Part shown: piece by piece, positions 21,643-23,466 of the stretch | Numbering within the stretch: the first letter of the stretch is position 1 | How the letters are laid out: every line of letters starts with the position of its first letter | From: Spirochaetota bacterium | GTDB taxonomy: Bacteria > Spirochaetota > Spirochaetia > Treponematales > Treponemataceae | Direction of reading: 5' to 3' | DNA length: 23,466 nt | Assembly: GCA_029571425.1 (NCBI GenBank) | Contig: JAKPSR010000006.1 | Location: 1 to 23,466, forward strand | Translations under genes and position numbers: made by a program | The notes under the pieces: model-generated | Databases searched by the model: none | Told to the model about the DNA's origin: nothing | What the model saw: the letters and a program-made list of their open reading frames with translations, nothing else

Positions 21643-22890
21643 CTAGTACGCGTCGACTATCGCGCTGAGGATCGAAGGAAAGTACCAGGTCTGCGCCGTG
21701 CGGTTATAGAATCCGTAGAGCTCGGTGTACGACACCGGCGAAGGTATTTGGTAGTTTCCGTTATCCCAGAGGATGGTGCTCATCCCGTAGCCCGCGGCCT
21801 TTCCGCAGTAATACGAGAACCAGGCGACGCGATCGGATAGGTTATCCTTGTTCGTCGCCCCATACTCGCCGATGATCACGGGTACGCCGCGCGAAACGAA
21901 ACTCGAGTTGAGCTGACCCATGAACGAGTCGATATCACCCCTATGCGCGCTCGTGAACGTGCGGTCCCCCGGTGACTGCATCGCGAAGACGTAGGGGGTA
22001 TACGCGTGCACGGAGACGATCAGTTTATCGGAGGCGGCGTCGCTCGGCATATCGAAATGGCTCGAGAATGCGGCCCAGGGCGACGCGACGTAGGGCGTGA
22101 TCATGACGTAGCGGCTCGCGTTGTTGCTCCCCGTCGCCCGAATCTCGTCGAGGGCGGCTTGCTCGAGGTCGCCGATGACGCGCGCCGCCTCGACGTGCCG
22201 CGCGTCGGAGTCGCTCCATCCCCACTCGTTCGCGTACCCGACGAGGCGAGGCTCGTTCAGGAGCTCGAAGATCAGGCGCTCGTCGTAGTTCCGGAAGATC
22301 AAGGCGACCTGCTTCCAAACCCGCTTCACGTATTCCGCAGAGCGGGCGGCGTGCGCCTCATCGGGGAAGTAATACTTGACGTCGTTGTCGTGATGGATGT
22401 TGATGATGACGTAGAGGCCCTCGGCGATCGCGTAGTCGACCACCTGCTTCACGCGCGCCATCCACTCGGGATCGATCGTGAAGGCCGCGTCGACGTGGTT
22501 GTGCCAGCTGATCGGTATCCGCACGGTGGTGATGCCGGCAGTCACAAGCCCATGCATCATGGCTTGCGTCGTCTTCGGCTGACCCCAGGAGGTCTCGGCC
22601 TCGAGCCCGGTCTTGCCCGGTACGTCGTGGGCGTCGAGGGTATTGCCCAGGTTCCAACCCGCGTCGAGAAGGCCGACGAAATCGACCGAGCTCCGGGTGA
22701 AGTTCGCGGATAGCGGGTCCACCGTGGTTTCCGGATAGGAAGCTGGCGCGGGCGCGGGTAAAGAAACCTCGTCCACCGAGCTTGCGGACGAGGAACAAGC
22801 CGCCAGGGGCGCCAGGGCGACCAGGACGGACACGATAAGGACGAAGCCCGCTAACAGGCGAATGCTTCGGTTAGTTTTAATTTGTTTCAT
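21643..22890 (-). CDS. Glycoside hydrolase family 5 (endoglucanase-like) lipoprotein
   Basis: A 415-residue secreted glycosidase of family GH5. The signal peptide ends in lipobox LAAC with the lipidated Cys at residue 32, followed by an Ser/Pro-rich linker to about residue 65. The catalytic barrel starts DAGWNLGNTLDAHDVPGKTG. It continues with TAGITTVRIPISWHNHVD, INIHHDND, the acid/base Glu213 in FELLNEPRLVG and the nucleophile Glu342 in IIGEYGATNKD. These are the two catalytic glutamates of GH5. The wording is closest to endo-beta-1,4-glucanase/xyloglucanase-type members (GH5 subfamily 4 or near), but the exact substrate is inference. The ATG at 22890 lies 8 nt after a TATTAT box with TTGCGG 17 nt further upstream, and has no ribosome site. 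A GTG one codon earlier is not preferred. Confidence 0.9.
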   Translation of the reverse strand: MKQIKTNRSIRLLAGFVLIVSVLVALAPLAACSSSASSVDEVSLPAPAPASYPETTVDPLSANFTRSSVDFVGLLDAGWNLGNTLDAHDVPGKTGLEAETSWGQPKTTQAMMHGLVTAGITTVRIPISWHNHVDAAFTIDPEWMARVKQVVDYAIAEGLYVIINIHHDNDVKYYFPDEAHAARSAEYVKRVWKQVALIFRNYDERLIFELLNEPRLVGYANEWGWSDSDARHVEAARVIGDLEQAALDEIRATGSNNASRYVMITPYVASPWAAFSSHFDMPSDAASDKLIVSVHAYTPYVFAMQSPGDRTFTSAHRGDIDSFMGQLNSSFVSRGVPVIIGEYGATNKDNLSDRVAWFSYYCGKAAGYGMSTILWDNGNYQIPSPVSYTELYGFYNRTAQTWYFPSILSAIVDAY

Positions 22891-22898
22891 CACGCAAC

Positions 22899-22927
22899 AT
22901 AATACCAGAATGCCAGTAACCCCGCAA
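22899..22927 (-). promoter_or_regulatory. Promoter of the GH5 gene (leaderless)
   Basis: On the minus strand TTGCGG (22922-22927), a 17-nt spacer and TATTAT (22899-22904), then 8 nt to the ATG at 22890. It lies directly after the stop of the upstream partial gene. Confidence 0.58.
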
Positions 22928-22931
22928 GGGA

Positions 22932-23466
22932 CTAGTGTACGGTATACGATATGACCTGCCCCGGAAGAATAACGGGCGAGGTGAACGAGAAAGACGCAGG
23001 ATCGGGATCGCCCGTCGCGACCGTCAGCGTCCTCGCCTGATTCGGCAACAATCCACGCAGGGACTCCGGCGACGACAGATCCGCGAAGGACGCGAAAATC
23101 GGGTAGGTCACCGGAGCCGAGCCCACGTTCCGCACTCGCACCGAGGTTATCCCATCAAGAACGCGGACCTCCTCAACCTCAAGGGCATACCCAAGGGATC
23201 GTCCCGCGCTGGCAACGGCCGCCGGGGTTTGGTAGTCGGTTTGCCCATCTCCGATGACGAACGAGAGGGCGCACCGCCGCGCCGCCGCGGCGAGCGAAAG
23301 GCCATGAGGACCATTCGCGTCTAGGGCATGTTGCTGATCGTAGGAGGTGTAATAGCTAAACTCCCCGCCGTTGCACGTAACCGGCACGACCCGCGCGAAG
23401 GCATCCCAATTCTCGCGATTCTCCGAGTCCCAGGATTCTTGGAGCAGGGAATCATCGAAGAGACCG
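22932..23466 (-). CDS. C-terminal part of an unidentified, probably secreted protein
   Basis: The frame is open from the window edge (23465) to the stop at 22932, giving 177 residues of a longer protein. It has a tract GLFDDSLLQESWDSENRENW, then VPVTCNGGEFSYYTSYDQQH, and a beta-rich tail with VEEVRVLDGITSVRVRNVGS and VTYPIFASFADLSSPESLRG. The tail (VRNVGSAPVTYP and a closing PGQVISYTVH) resembles the beta-sandwich at the end of secreted carbohydrate-related proteins, possibly of the DUF4832 type. That is a weak call by eye. It ends 39 bases upstream of the GH5 promoter and start, on the same strand, so a glycan-use pair is plausible. The start, signal peptide and catalytic part are outside the window. 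Confidence 0.55.
   Translation of the reverse strand, partial: GLFDDSLLQESWDSENRENWDAFARVVPVTCNGGEFSYYTSYDQQHALDANGPHGLSLAAAARRCALSFVIGDGQTDYQTPAAVASAGRSLGYALEVEEVRVLDGITSVRVRNVGSAPVTYPIFASFADLSSPESLRGLLPNQARTLTVATGDPDPASFSFTSPVILPGQVISYTVH

Noticed and set aside
21637..21660. TACTAGTA-type short palindromes between the AraC and GH5 stops
   Set aside because: They are only 8 bp, without a T-run, and too short to separate from chance.
22006..22713. Plus-strand open frame of 235 codons opposite the GH5 gene
   Set aside because: The GH5 catalytic motifs are on the minus strand; the plus frame is a GC-bias shadow rich in Val/Asp/Arg.
1..23466. tRNA, rRNA, riboswitch, CRISPR, insertion-sequence or phage features
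   Set aside because: No cloverleaf, rRNA-like stretch, spaced direct repeats, transposase or integrase wording was seen. The metE leader carries a protein-binding-type box, and I could not recognise an S-box or a B12 riboswitch there.

Overview
The window is GC-rich and densely coded, from a diderm (Gram-negative-type) bacterium. It carries outer-membrane beta-barrel proteins with signal peptides, several lipoproteins, and c-di-GMP and membrane-sensor signalling. The 7TM sensor type, the periplasmic-binding GGDEF protein and the small barrel paralogues would fit a free-living spirochaete. That placement is inference; there is no rRNA or other marker gene here. No tRNA, rRNA, CRISPR array, insertion sequence, phage gene or plasmid gene was recognised. 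No stretch longer than 300 bases lacks a gene; the largest gaps are about 197 bases (6205-6401) and 143 bases (15106-15248).

Layout. (1) 1-1926: a partial MATE exporter, divergent from a small membrane protein that resembles eukaryotic Mpv17/PMP22. (2) 1985-5629: a tight operon with the whole oxidative pentose phosphate branch (6-phosphogluconolactonase, short-type 6-phosphogluconate dehydrogenase, glucose-6-phosphate dehydrogenase) and a flavin-reductase-like protein. (3) 5635-7403, minus strand: an HD-domain hydrolase and a PdxA/PdxA2-type dehydrogenase. (4) 7507-11691: a LysR regulator of the streptococcal MetR/MtaR type, then metE-metF, with a MET-box-like palindrome overlapping the regulator's stop codon. 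(5) 11644-15105, minus strand: an envelope cluster of a secreted CAP-fold protein, three small outer-membrane barrels (two are clear paralogues) and a DUF2846-like lipoprotein. (6) 15249-19662: a one-protein membrane sensor-regulator (7TM + PAS-like + AraC DNA-binding domain) whose 3' end overlaps a secreted esterase gene, then a diguanylate cyclase with a periplasmic binding domain and a C-terminal hemerythrin. (7) 19673-21636: a glyoxalase-fold protein, a TrmO/TsaA-family protein and an AraC regulator with a GyrI-like ligand domain. (8) 21643-23466, minus strand: a GH5 endoglucanase-like lipoprotein and the end of another probably secreted protein.

Two themes connect the window. First, at least eight transcription units appear to start without a leader: a -10 box lies 6-9 nt before the ATG and no Shine-Dalgarno sequence is visible. 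The envelope, metE, pdxA, HD, glyoxalase and TrmO genes have normal ribosome sites. Second, there are several sensor fusions (7TM-AraC, periplasmic-binding-GGDEF-hemerythrin, AraC-GyrI). The methionine module (LysR, MET-box, metE, metF) gives the most specific regulatory prediction.
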